Assembly: GCA_049840935.1 (NCBI GenBank)
Contig: JASGJA010000025.1
Location: forward strand, 1 to 64,000
Origin: Mesorhizobium_G sp049840935
GTDB taxonomy: Bacteria > Pseudomonadota > Alphaproteobacteria > Rhizobiales > Rhizobiaceae
DNA: 64,000 nt
Direction of reading: 5' to 3'
The translations under genes and the position numbers were made by a program. Positions 53,300 to 60,570 of the stretch are shown in pieces. Numbering within the stretch: the stretch's first letter is position 1; the number at the start of each line of letters is the position of its first letter. Under the pieces are notes generated by a model. That model ran no database searches. It had not been told where the DNA came from and worked only from the letters and a program-made list of their open reading frames with translations.

Positions 53300-53989
53300 A
53301 TGCTTGCACCCAAGATCATGGTTGTCGAGGATGATGAACCGCTCGGCATCCTGTTAAAATATAATCTTGAAGCTGAAGGTTATCAGGTCGAAGTCGTTGC
53401 TCGCGGCGATGAAGCTGAGCTTCGCTTGCAGGAAAACGTTCCCGATCTTCTCGTATTGGATTGGATGGTACCGGCGGTTTCAGGCATCGAGCTCTGCCGA
53501 CGCCTGCGCATGCGGCCTGAAACCGAGCGTCTGCCGGTTATCATGCTGACGGCGCGCGGCGAGGAAAGTGACCGCGTGCGTGGCCTTTCAACGGGCGCTG
53601 ATGATTATCTCGTTAAGCCGTTTTCAACGCCTGAGTTTTTGGCCCGTGTGAAGGCGCTGCTACGCCGTGCCAAGCCAGAGGTTCTCTCAAGTGTTTTGAA
53701 GGTGGGGGATATCGTTCTCGACCGTGAACAACATCGTGTTTACCGCAAAAAATCTGAGTTGAAGCTCGGTCCCACCGAGTTTCGCCTGCTCGAATTCATG
53801 ATGCGGCATCCAGGTCGCGTGTTCTCCCGTACTCAACTCCTCGATAATGTCTGGGGTGAGACAATCTACATCGACGAGCGTACGGTTGATGTGCATGTAG
53901 GGCGTCTCCGCAAGGCTGTTAATACAGGACGTATGCCCGACGTCATCCGCACTATTCGCGGTGCTGGTTACGCAATTCGCGAGGATTGA
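53300..53989 (+). CDS. phoB: phosphate regulon response regulator PhoB
   Basis: A 229-residue OmpR/PhoB-type regulator. The receiver has acidic residues in VVEDDEP, acceptor D54 (LVLDWMVP) and K106 (LVKPF). The C-terminal winged helix (about 130-225) includes GPTEFRLLEFMMRHPG, the recognition helix region RTQLLDNVWG and DERTVDVHVGRLRKAV. It should bind the Pho boxes upstream of pstS and thus control its own operon. The partner kinase PhoR is not encoded in the window. Confidence 0.97.
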   Translation: MLAPKIMVVEDDEPLGILLKYNLEAEGYQVEVVARGDEAELRLQENVPDLLVLDWMVPAVSGIELCRRLRMRPETERLPVIMLTARGEESDRVRGLSTGADDYLVKPFSTPEFLARVKALLRRAKPEVLSSVLKVGDIVLDREQHRVYRKKSELKLGPTEFRLLEFMMRHPGRVFSRTQLLDNVWGETIYIDERTVDVHVGRLRKAVNTGRMPDVIRTIRGAGYAIRED

Positions 53990-53999
53990 CCGCTTCGCC

Positions 54000-54320
54000 T
54001 TACTGGCGACGGTTGTTGGCATTGGGCGAAATGGCTGCGACAGTTGCCCCGCTGGCGATCACGGCAGCTTTCAAGCGACCGTCCGGCGTGATGTCCCAAA
54101 CCAGTTCGGCATCTTCCTCTTCCATTGCGGGATCGACATAGACGCACTGCGAAAACACGCGTTCGGAAAGCTTTCGCGTATCATCGCGTGCTTGCGGCAA
54201 ATCGGCGGCGCAGTCTTCCATCGTTTCATAAATGACTGGGCCGGGTGCCGGGATTTCCTTGCACTGATCCAGATTGCCCGAACAGCCAACAATGAGCAAC
54301 AAAGCAGCAATGTGTTCCAT
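54000..54320 (-). CDS. small putative lipoprotein
   Basis: A 106-residue protein from the Met at 54320 (EHIAALLLIVGCSGNLDQCKEI). The hydrophobic stretch followed by VGC-S is a possible lipobox with Cys12 as the modified residue. The mature part is acidic with two more cysteines and a WDITPDGRLKAAVIASGA strand. It converges with phoB with only 10 bases between stops. No family is known to me. Confidence 0.6.
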   Translation of the reverse strand: MEHIAALLLIVGCSGNLDQCKEIPAPGPVIYETMEDCAADLPQARDDTRKLSERVFSQCVYVDPAMEEEDAELVWDITPDGRLKAAVIASGATVAAISPNANNRRQ

Positions 54321-54519
54321 TCGTCGAAACCTCCTGCCTATAAACAACTATAGCACACGCAGGTTCCCGCAGATCCTGAACAAATGGGTAGAAGGCGCAT
54401 CCGTCGTGAGAAGGACCACCCTCAAAAAGTTCCGCCGGGCTATGTCCGGCGAGGAGCATAACCCGGCGGCCACTCAACACCGCTTGAGGGATACGGTGTC
54501 GGGTTTTCGGAAATCTGGC

Positions 54520-54684
54520 TCAGGCGCGGCGAATGAAGCTCGCTATCAGTGAGATCACAAGGAACGCCAGGAAGATAAAGAACAGGATCTGTGCGATGCC
54601 TGCTGACGTACCCGCGATGCCGCCGAAACCGAGGGCACCGGCAATGATTGCCACGACGAGAAAAACAAGAGCCCAGTAAAGCAT
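54520..54684 (-). CDS. DUF1328 small membrane protein
   Basis: A 54-residue protein with two transmembrane helices and a short GGIAGTSAGIAQ turn between them (LYWALVFLVVAIIAGALGFG, then ILFFIFLAFLVISLIASF), the DUF1328/YtjA pattern. Genes of this kind are common in the general stress regulons of alphaproteobacteria. A perfect sigma-EcfG promoter lies upstream on the same strand at 54717-54741. Confidence 0.92.
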   Translation of the reverse strand: MLYWALVFLVVAIIAGALGFGGIAGTSAGIAQILFFIFLAFLVISLIASFIRRA

Positions 54685-54716
54685 GGACACAATCTCCTAA
54701 ATGATCTTGCGGGAAA

Positions 54717-54741
54717 AACGTGAGTGGTTGGATTTGGTTCC
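54717..54741 (-). promoter_or_regulatory. sigma-EcfG promoter of the DUF1328 gene
   Basis: Read on the minus strand: GGAAC, a 16-base spacer, CGTT. The -10 element lies about 32 bases before the ATG at 54684. This matches the GGAAC-N16/17-CGTT consensus exactly. Confidence 0.85.
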
Positions 54742-54772
54742 GCCCGCCGATCTGACGGGCGGAAAAATCCGC

Positions 54773-55576
54773 TCAGGCTGCGGCTTTCGCCTGACGGTCG
54801 AAAAAAAGAGCCTGGCCGATTAGCGCCTTTACCATTTCGTTGCTGAACGGCTTGGTTACAAGAAATGTCGGTTCTGGGCGCTCTCCGGTCAGCAGGCGCT
54901 CGGGGAAGGCCGTGATAAAAATCACCGGGATGGAGGAAACGCCGAGGATCTGGTTTACCGCATCTATGCCGGAGCTTCCGTCGGCCAATTGAATGTCGGC
55001 CAATACCAGCCGGGGGCGTGTCTTTTCAAACATCGCAGTTGCTTCATCGCGGGTGCGGGCAACACCGACAACGCGATGACCAAGGCTTTCCACCATCTGT
55101 TCAATGTCCATGGCGATCAGCGGTTCGTCCTCAATAATCATCACATCAGTTGCCATCTGGCGCGAAAGTTCCTCGCTTGCCTGCGAGAGAAGCTTTTCGA
55201 ATTCCTCTTCCGATACGTCCAGTATTTCGGCGGCCTCCTCCTCGGAGAATCCTTCGACCGAAACAAGCAGGAAAGCTTGGCGGGGCAGGGGAGCGATGGC
55301 TGAAAGATTCGCTGCCGCGCGCTCTTCCCATCCAGATACGGATTGAGCTTCAGCAACGGGGATTTTACGTGAGATCACCGTAAAAAGCTTGCCGAAGAGC
55401 TGATAGAGCGCGATGCGGTCACTGGATGCCTTCGGAAAAATCGAAACATCAGCGATAATCGCCTCAAGCAATGCTGCCACCATTGCATCGCCGCTTGCCT
55501 GCGAGCCGGAAACCGCTCGCGAGAAGCGCCGCAGATAGGGAAGATGCGGAGCAATTGCCGCAGACAAATTAGGCAT
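54773..55576 (-). CDS. phyR: general stress response regulator PhyR
   Basis: A 267-residue protein with the diagnostic PhyR layout: a sigma-factor-like N-terminal domain (about 1-135; region 4-like ALLEAIIADVSIFP to VEGFSEEEAAEILDVSEEE) and a C-terminal receiver with D194 (LADIQLADG) and K242 (VTKPFSNE). When phosphorylated it sequesters NepR and frees EcfG. I use the Met at 55576 (PNLSAAIAPHLPYLRR), as in relatives; the upstream extension to 55681 would run through the promoter. It is divergent from nepR-ecfG. Confidence 0.96.
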   Translation of the reverse strand: MPNLSAAIAPHLPYLRRFSRAVSGSQASGDAMVAALLEAIIADVSIFPKASSDRIALYQLFGKLFTVISRKIPVAEAQSVSGWEERAAANLSAIAPLPRQAFLLVSVEGFSEEEAAEILDVSEEEFEKLLSQASEELSRQMATDVMIIEDEPLIAMDIEQMVESLGHRVVGVARTRDEATAMFEKTRPRLVLADIQLADGSSGIDAVNQILGVSSIPVIFITAFPERLLTGERPEPTFLVTKPFSNEMVKALIGQALFFDRQAKAAA

Positions 55577-55634
55577 AGTCACCCTCAAATTAATGCGTTC
55601 TTCTGGATGGCCCGTTTGGGCATGATGACGCAAT

Positions 55635-55659
55635 AATGCGTGGAAGAAAAATTTGTTCC
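55635..55659 (-). promoter_or_regulatory. candidate sigma-EcfG promoter of phyR
   Basis: Read on the minus strand: GGAAC, a 16-base spacer and CATT, about 59 bases before the phyR start. The -10 differs from CGTT at one base; the same CATT variant is found at 57897-57921. Confidence 0.6.
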
Positions 55660-55673
55660 AATCTTGTGGAACA
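55654..55673. repeat. inverted repeat joining the two divergent -35 elements
   Basis: TGTTCCA and TGGAACA form a perfect 7-bp inverted repeat with a 6-base centre. Each arm contains the -35 GGAAC of one of the divergent promoters (phyR to the left, nepR-ecfG to the right). Confidence 0.75.
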
Positions 55674-55692
55674 ATTTTCACATCGGCTCGTT
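55668..55692 (+). promoter_or_regulatory. sigma-EcfG promoter of nepR-ecfG
   Basis: GGAAC at 55668-55672, a 16-base spacer and CGTT at 55689-55692, about 90 bases before the nepR start. It is an exact consensus match and predicts positive autoregulation of EcfG. Confidence 0.9.
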
Positions 55693-55780
55693 AGGGCATG
55701 TCTGGGCGGGATATTTCTCGCCCGGAAGGTTATAACTGGGTCACCTGTTGAGTGCCGGATAGGCCGAATAAATAAAGGAT

Positions 55781-55978
55781 ATGAAGCCGGTGTCAGAAAA
55801 GGTGTCGGAAAAGAAACCCCGCGGAGGACATGCAGCCTCCACATTAGGACCGAATGCGGAAATTGGCCGCAAACTGAAACAATATTATGAAAGCCTGATC
55901 GTCGAGGAGGTTCCAGATCGGTTTGCTCAGCTTTTGAGCCAACTGGAAAATGTTGAAACCAAGCTTGAAAAGGACTGA
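55781..55978 (+). CDS. nepR: anti-sigma factor NepR
   Basis: A 65-residue protein with the NepR core at about residues 24-58: LGPNAEIGRKLKQYYESLI followed by VEEVPDRFAQLLSQLE. Two amphipathic helices clamp EcfG or, under stress, PhyR. The N-terminus is Lys/Ser-rich and disordered, as usual. It is 6 bases upstream of ecfG, so the two are co-expressed. Confidence 0.95.
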   Translation: MKPVSEKVSEKKPRGGHAASTLGPNAEIGRKLKQYYESLIVEEVPDRFAQLLSQLENVETKLEKD

Positions 55979-55984
55979 GACGAG

Positions 55985-56533
55985 ATGGCCCAGCCCGAAA
56001 GCTTCAGGACGGATCTGCTCGCCTCCATCCCAAGTCTGCGCGCCTTTGGTGTTTCGCTTACGCAGAATGCAGACCGTGCCGATGATCTCGTTCAGGAAAC
56101 ACTGGTCAAGGCTTGGGATAAGCAGGACAGCTTTGAACCCGGCACGAACCTGAAAGCATGGCTTTTCACTATTCTGCGCAACGAGTTTTACTCGCAAATG
56201 CGCAAGCGCGGTCGTGAGGTTCAAGACACGGATGGTGTGATGACGCAGAAAATGGCGGTTCATCCCGGCCAGCCCGGCGTCTTAGATCTGGCCGACTTCA
56301 AGGAAGCGCTAGCGACGCTTCCCGCCGACCAGCGCGAAGCAATCATCCTGATCGGTGCGTCGGGCTTTTCGTACGAGGAGGCCGCGGCGATTTGCGAATG
56401 CGCTGTCGGCACGATTAAAAGCCGCGTGAGCCGTGCGCGCACCCGGTTGCAACAGATTCTCGCAGTTTCGGGTGAAGCGGATTTCGGCCCGGATGCGATT
56501 TCCGCGCAGGTTATTGCTTCAAACGCTGCCTGA
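55985..56533 (+). CDS. ecfG: ECF sigma factor EcfG of the general stress response
   Basis: A 182-residue ECF15-type sigma factor. Region 2 is at about 15-75 (SLTQNADRADDLVQETLVKAWDKQDSF, LKAWLFTILRNEFYSQMRKR) and region 4 at about 105-160 (LPADQREAIILIGASGFSYEEAAAICECAVGTIKSRVSRAR). It directs RNA polymerase to GGAAC-N16/17-CGTT promoters, several of which occur in this window. Its 3' end overlaps the end of the convergent receiver gene by 23 bases. Confidence 0.96.
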   Translation: MAQPESFRTDLLASIPSLRAFGVSLTQNADRADDLVQETLVKAWDKQDSFEPGTNLKAWLFTILRNEFYSQMRKRGREVQDTDGVMTQKMAVHPGQPGVLDLADFKEALATLPADQREAIILIGASGFSYEEAAAICECAVGTIKSRVSRARTRLQQILAVSGEADFGPDAISAQVIASNAA

Positions 56534-56888
56534 CTGAACTGATAGCATCAATCAGTTCCAGCCCGGTGTATGGCTTTTTGACCAATGGAGCATCGGGAAA
56601 GCGTTCTGCAAGTTGTGCGTCTGCATCTCCACCTGTCGTGAACACGATGGGAATACGGGCCAACATTAATTTGTCTGCCAAGGGCAATGCAGATTTTCCC
56701 CGAAGGATCAAATCTACGACCGCGATATCAAATTTGCCGGAAAGGGCCGATTCCGCTTCATCGAATACGCTGTGAGTAACGACCTCCGTCGCTCCGTTTT
56801 CTCGGCATAAATCCTCAACTTCCAGCGCGATCAAAGGCTCGTCTTCAAGCAACAATATGCGCACGCCCGCCAGCGAGTTCGATTTCAA
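56511..56888 (-). CDS. single-domain response regulator next to ecfG
   Basis: A 125-residue receiver with acidic residues in LLLEDEP, acceptor D59 (AVVDLIL), a TTGG motif after strand 4 and K104 (LVKKPYTG). The FATGUY-like signature K-P-[FY]-x and the short loop after strand 3 resemble the stand-alone receivers (SdrG/MrrA-like) that feed phosphate into the PhyR pathway. It overlaps the end of ecfG in convergent direction. The role is inferred from position and type. Confidence 0.85.
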   Translation of the reverse strand: MKSNSLAGVRILLLEDEPLIALEVEDLCRENGATEVVTHSVFDEAESALSGKFDIAVVDLILRGKSALPLADKLMLARIPIVFTTGGDADAQLAERFPDAPLVKKPYTGLELIDAISSVRQRLKQ

Positions 56889-57055
56889 AAACTTGTCCGC
56901 CTATCCCTGAACGTTGCACCATACGAAGCCTCGTTCGCGTTCATACGGCTTGTGTGCGTGAACTTACAATATCATTTGCAAATGCCATCTATTAAGCCAA
57001 CCGGGGAGGGGCGTTGCATAGCATTCGCCGCAGCTTACAATGGCGGCAATCCGGC

Positions 57056-57080
57056 GGAACTTCACCCCACCGGCTGCGTT
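57056..57080 (+). promoter_or_regulatory. sigma-EcfG promoter of the DUF883 gene
   Basis: GGAAC at 57056-57060, a 16-base spacer and CGTT at 57077-57080, an exact consensus match, 30 bases before the ATG at 57110. Confidence 0.9.
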
Positions 57081-57109
57081 GTAGATGTTCCAAAAGAGGG
57101 AGAAAGTTT

Positions 57110-57433
57110 ATGGCGGCTGCAAGCAAGAGTGCAAAAGTCGAAATGGCTGAAACAAGTCTCGAAGAGGATGTCCGCCAGTTGCAGCGCGACATAAAAAAAC
57201 TGACTGAGCTTTTGGCCAAGACAAAGCAGGATTCCTATAGTGCAGCCAGCAAGGCAGCGAGCGAGGGAATTGAGCAGCTTAGAGCGCAGGGCGATGCGGC
57301 AGTCGAAGGGTTGCGGCAGAGCGCTGAAGATATGGAGGCTCAACTTGTATCCGCTGTTCGTGAAAAGCCCGTTACATCATTGGCAATTGCCGCGGGCGTA
57401 GGGTTTCTTTTCGCGCTCATTTCGCGCCGGTAA
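57110..57433 (+). CDS. DUF883 (ElaB/YqjD-like) membrane-anchored protein
   Basis: A 107-residue protein: a long amphipathic helix (about 10-80, EEDVRQLQRDIKKLTELLAK, then repeated Ala/Gln helices) and a C-terminal transmembrane helix with GVGFLFALISRR. This is the ElaB/YqjD/DUF883 form, inner-membrane proteins linked to stationary phase and, in E. coli, to ribosome association. The ATG at 57110 follows GAGGGAG and lies directly after an exact sigma-EcfG promoter; the longer frame to 57014 would include that promoter. Confidence 0.88.
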   Translation: MAAASKSAKVEMAETSLEEDVRQLQRDIKKLTELLAKTKQDSYSAASKAASEGIEQLRAQGDAAVEGLRQSAEDMEAQLVSAVREKPVTSLAIAAGVGFLFALISRR

Positions 57434-57438
57434 TCCCC

Positions 57439-57885
57439 ATGATTGCCGCTTTGCTTGGAAGCCTCGCCTCTGGTGAGATGGCTCTTGCGTTGCGCAGGGC
57501 CAAGCTTGCCGTAATTTTCTATGCACTCATTGCTGTATTTGCATTATGCGGCGTCGGATTTTTAGTTGGAGCTGGCTATATTTATGCGGCCGATCAATAT
57601 GGCAGCTTGCGTGCTGCATTGGGATTTGGGGGAGGCTTTCTCGTTCTGGCGCTGCTTGCGTGGGTAATATTCAAGCTTTCCGCTCCTCGCCGTGAAAAGC
57701 GTCGTGCCGCGTTTCGCAAGAACGAAATTTCGGCGTTGGCAGCCGCCTCAGGTATAGCTGTGGCTTCAAACTTGCTGCGCAGCCGTGCTGGAATTGGCCT
57801 GCTGGCGACGCCGCTTATTGGTTATCTCGCCTACCAGATAATTAAGGAGAATACTTCGAAGTCTCCCTCAGACGACGAAGATTGA
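57439..57885 (+). CDS. phage-holin-like/YqjE-like membrane protein
   Basis: A 148-residue membrane protein with two strong helices (VIFYALIAVFALCGVGFLVG, ALGFGGGFLVLALLAWVIFK) and a third weaker one near the C-terminus (IGLLATPLIGYLAYQII). It starts 5 bases after the DUF883 stop. The pair resembles the yqjD-yqjE arrangement of gammaproteobacteria, and the two are probably one transcript under EcfG. No enzymatic motif is seen. Confidence 0.7.
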   Translation: MIAALLGSLASGEMALALRRAKLAVIFYALIAVFALCGVGFLVGAGYIYAADQYGSLRAALGFGGGFLVLALLAWVIFKLSAPRREKRRAAFRKNEISALAAASGIAVASNLLRSRAGIGLLATPLIGYLAYQIIKENTSKSPSDDED

Positions 57886-57896
57886 TGCCTTTCACG

Positions 57897-57921
57897 GGAA
57901 CCAAGTATTTTTTGGATCATT
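57897..57921 (+). promoter_or_regulatory. candidate sigma-EcfG promoter of the 57969 gene
   Basis: GGAAC at 57897-57901, a 16-base spacer and CATT at 57918-57921, about 48 bases before the small membrane-protein gene. It has the same one-base -10 variant as the phyR candidate. Confidence 0.55.
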
Positions 57922-57968
57922 GCCTCTCATGACAACCGTGCGGTGCGCGGCAATGCAGGGAGATAGTT

Positions 57969-58130
57969 ATGGTCAAAATCGAACCGGAAAAAGCGCGGCA
58001 GGGCCGCTGGGGCAGCCATGTTTTGACGATCTTGATCGTTGGACTGGTGTTAGCCGTTCTTGCCTGGTTTGGGCTGGAAATTTACGGTGAGCGGATTGAT
58101 CCGCCACAGCCGGTGGAGCAATCCCAGTAA
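57969..58130 (+). CDS. small single-span membrane protein
   Basis: A 53-residue protein: a basic N-terminus (KIEPEKARQGRWGSH), one helix (VLTILIVGLVLAVLAWFGLEI) and a short polar end with DPPQPVEQSQ. GGGAG lies 9 bases before the ATG. It belongs to the run of small membrane proteins under likely EcfG control. No family name known. Confidence 0.75.
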   Translation: MVKIEPEKARQGRWGSHVLTILIVGLVLAVLAWFGLEIYGERIDPPQPVEQSQ

Positions 58131-58143
58131 ATCCCAAAAGTGC

Positions 58144-58168
58144 GGAACCGATACAGTGTTATGACGTT
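58144..58168 (+). promoter_or_regulatory. sigma-EcfG promoter of the PRC-barrel gene
   Basis: GGAAC at 58144-58148, a 16-base spacer and CGTT at 58165-58168, an exact match, about 69 bases before the ATG at 58237. Confidence 0.88.
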
Positions 58169-58236
58169 GGTCTTACACGCCGCCCGGTTATTCGTTGAGG
58201 GTCGGGCAACGAGTTCTCGAAAAGGGAGACGTTATT

Positions 58237-58773
58237 ATGTTTCGCAAATTGTTCCTTACGACCGCGGCCGCTTCGCTTATCGCGGGTGGTGCTTTTGCCC
58301 AGACTGCACCTGCACCAGCAGAGCCCGCACCGGCGGAAACCACGCAGCCCGCTGCTCCAGTTATGAAGGCCGACGGCTTTCTTGCAGGCAATATCATTGG
58401 CGAAAGTGTTTACAATGGAACGGGCGACAATGCCGAGAAAATTGGCGATGTGAGTGATCTCGTCCTCGATTCAAACGGTACTGTCAAATCCATGGTGGTT
58501 GGTGTCGGCGGTTTCCTTGGCGTTGGCCAGAAGGACGTTGAAGTGGATTACAAATCCGCGGAATGGACCGAGAAGAACGGCGACCGCTGGATTGTTATGG
58601 CGATGACGAAGGAGCAGCTTGAAGCGCTTCCAGCTTTCGACCGTGCTCCTTACGATCCGACACCTCCAGCCGCTACAGGCAGCACCACCACCGCTCCTGC
58701 TCCGGCAGATACAACAACTACGACCCCGCCGGCGGCGGCACCCGCGACGCAGGAGCCTGCGCCAGCCAACTAA
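58237..58773 (+). CDS. exported PRC-barrel domain protein
   Basis: A 178-residue protein. The signal peptide (about 1-21) ends GGAFA-Q. A Pro/Ala-rich linker leads to a PRC-barrel at about 45-125 (LAGNIIGESVYNGTGDNAEKIGDVSDLVLD, VGVGGFLGVGQKDVEVDY). The tail from about 140 is Thr/Pro/Ala-rich. I choose the ATG at 58237 after AAAGGGAG. Proteins of this type are abundant stress-induced envelope proteins in Rhizobiales; the exact promoter match fits. Confidence 0.88.
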   Translation: MFRKLFLTTAAASLIAGGAFAQTAPAPAEPAPAETTQPAAPVMKADGFLAGNIIGESVYNGTGDNAEKIGDVSDLVLDSNGTVKSMVVGVGGFLGVGQKDVEVDYKSAEWTEKNGDRWIVMAMTKEQLEALPAFDRAPYDPTPPAATGSTTTAPAPADTTTTTPPAAAPATQEPAPAN

Positions 58774-58790
58774 GCAGGGTCGATTAGCGG

Positions 58791-58824
58791 AAGAAAAGCC
58801 CGTGCAATTGCGCGGGCTTTTCTT
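58791..58824. terminator. bidirectional Rho-independent terminator
   Basis: Nearly perfect 15-bp arms (aagaaaagcccgtgc / gcgcgggcttttctt) with an AATT loop. A-rich and T-rich flanks on both sides let it serve the plus-strand PRC-barrel gene and the minus-strand sulfatase gene, whose stop codon it touches. Confidence 0.88.
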
Positions 58825-60380
58825 CATCTCCAACCTGACCGCCAGTTGGGGGCCGCGTAAGTTCCGGCAATGCCGCTCTCGGTAAGCTCGCTGAGAGCAA
58901 GAGATTGATCGAGATGCTCGGCGCGCCACGCCAGCAACCGTTCGGCCATTTCCAATTTGAGCTTGGTGTAGGACGCGTCGCCTGCAAGATTTCGCGTCTC
59001 TCCGGGATCGACGGTCAAGTCGAAAAGAAGCGAAGGCAGGCCGCCGCCAAAGTGCACATATTTGTGTTGTTCCGTACGGATCACGGACAGATTGCATTGT
59101 TGCGGTTTTAGGCCCAGCGGCTGTTTGTCCAATCCGCTGGAAATGGAGCGGAAGTCGAACTCCCAATGGGCTGCATCACGCCAATTGGCAGGCTTGCGTC
59201 CGTTCAGAAATGGTACGAGCGAATGCCCATCCAGATAGGCGGGTGGCTTTCCTCCAAGCAGTTCAATTACAGTCGGCATCAAGTCAACCGCTTCGGTAAA
59301 ATTCTCGATCGAACTGCCGCTCTCCGCCTTCCCGCTGTTGGCCCGGATTATGAGGGGCAGATGATAGCTCTGATCGAAATACCCGCCCTTGCCGAGCATG
59401 TAATGGTCGCCCATCATTTCTGCGTGGTCAGACGTCAAAATGACAATCGTATTTTCCCAATCGCCTGCAATCTTGAGGGCTTGCCAGATGCGGCCCAGTT
59501 GATCGTCCACTTCCGAGATCATGCCAAAATAGATTGATCGGATCGTACGAAACTCATCATCTGTCAGGTCGCGTACCCAACCTTTCTGACCGGGAAGAAA
59601 TTTGGAACGCTTCTGCTTATCCAATTCATATTTCACGTAGGGGTGCGAGCGTGCTTCCTCTTTCCATGATGCAGCCCGATTAAATGCCGGGCCATTCGCC
59701 GAATCGTACATCTTGTTGAACGGTTCGGGTACGATGAATGGCGGGTGAGGGCTGAGATAGGAAATATGCGCAAACCACGGGTCATCCTGTTCGCCATGCC
59801 AGCGCAGAAACTCGCCTGTCAGAAATGCAGCCAATGTCTGTTCGCGGTTGTAAATCGGTGGCGCGTTGGACACGCGCGAGACGTCACCGTTGGCTGGCCG
59901 ATGAATTTCGGGAAAGTCGTGCTTTACCTCAACACCCTGCTGACGCAGCCAGGAAAGCCACTGCTTCTGATGCTCCGGCAAAAGTTGCCGCACGGAGAAA
60001 CCGGGCAGCACGCCTTCGTAAGAACGCAGAACAGGATCATCTGGTGCAAAGAAACGCGGATCGGGGGACACGTCCGTATAGCCGAAAAGAGTTGGCTCAT
60101 ATCCGAGCCCTCGCGCAGCCTGAGCAAGCGTGCCGTGGCGCGCGTCCATCGGCGTACCGTTCCGGCATACTCGATTGTTCATCTGGTAAAGGCCGGTGTA
60201 GATGCACGCTCTCGCGGGCGAACAGGGTGCGGCTCCCGCATAGTGCCGCCGAAATAACACGCCCTCGCCTGCCAGCGCGTCGGTATTGGGCGTCTGAACA
60301 ACGGGATGCCCCGCCGCAGATAGGCAATCGCCCCGCCACTGATCGCAGGTGATGAAAAGCAGGTTAGGGCGCTTCAACAT
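58824..60380 (-). CDS. sulfatase-family hydrolase, phosphonate monoester hydrolase-like
   Basis: A 518-residue alkaline-phosphatase-superfamily enzyme. The N-terminal metal Asp is in FITCDQWRGD, and the C-S-P-A-R motif at C53-R57 supplies the cysteine that would be converted to formylglycine. Further metal ligands are in LTSDHAEMMGDH near residue 320. The layout (NLLFITCDQWR start, LYQMNNRVCRNGTPMD, GYTDVSPDPR) resembles the rhizobial phosphonate monoester hydrolases and promiscuous arylsulfatases more than choline sulfatases. It has no signal peptide, so it acts in the cytoplasm. Substrate is not determined. Confidence 0.88.
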   Translation of the reverse strand: MLKRPNLLFITCDQWRGDCLSAAGHPVVQTPNTDALAGEGVLFRRHYAGAAPCSPARACIYTGLYQMNNRVCRNGTPMDARHGTLAQAARGLGYEPTLFGYTDVSPDPRFFAPDDPVLRSYEGVLPGFSVRQLLPEHQKQWLSWLRQQGVEVKHDFPEIHRPANGDVSRVSNAPPIYNREQTLAAFLTGEFLRWHGEQDDPWFAHISYLSPHPPFIVPEPFNKMYDSANGPAFNRAASWKEEARSHPYVKYELDKQKRSKFLPGQKGWVRDLTDDEFRTIRSIYFGMISEVDDQLGRIWQALKIAGDWENTIVILTSDHAEMMGDHYMLGKGGYFDQSYHLPLIIRANSGKAESGSSIENFTEAVDLMPTVIELLGGKPPAYLDGHSLVPFLNGRKPANWRDAAHWEFDFRSISSGLDKQPLGLKPQQCNLSVIRTEQHKYVHFGGGLPSLLFDLTVDPGETRNLAGDASYTKLKLEMAERLLAWRAEHLDQSLALSELTESGIAGTYAAPNWRSGWR

Positions 60381-60570
60381 GCGTGGCTTTCTCCGATCTC
60401 AAACCCATCGAACGCGATTCTTGAGCCGAAGCAAATGGCTTCAATTATGAACGAGATACGAAGATTGTTCACAATATGGATACAGTTCATTGCCATCTAC
60501 GGGTCTTTCGCTTTTGGCAATCAGGACCGACATTCCGGTCAACAACTGAAACCCAAAGGGAGTTTCCATC

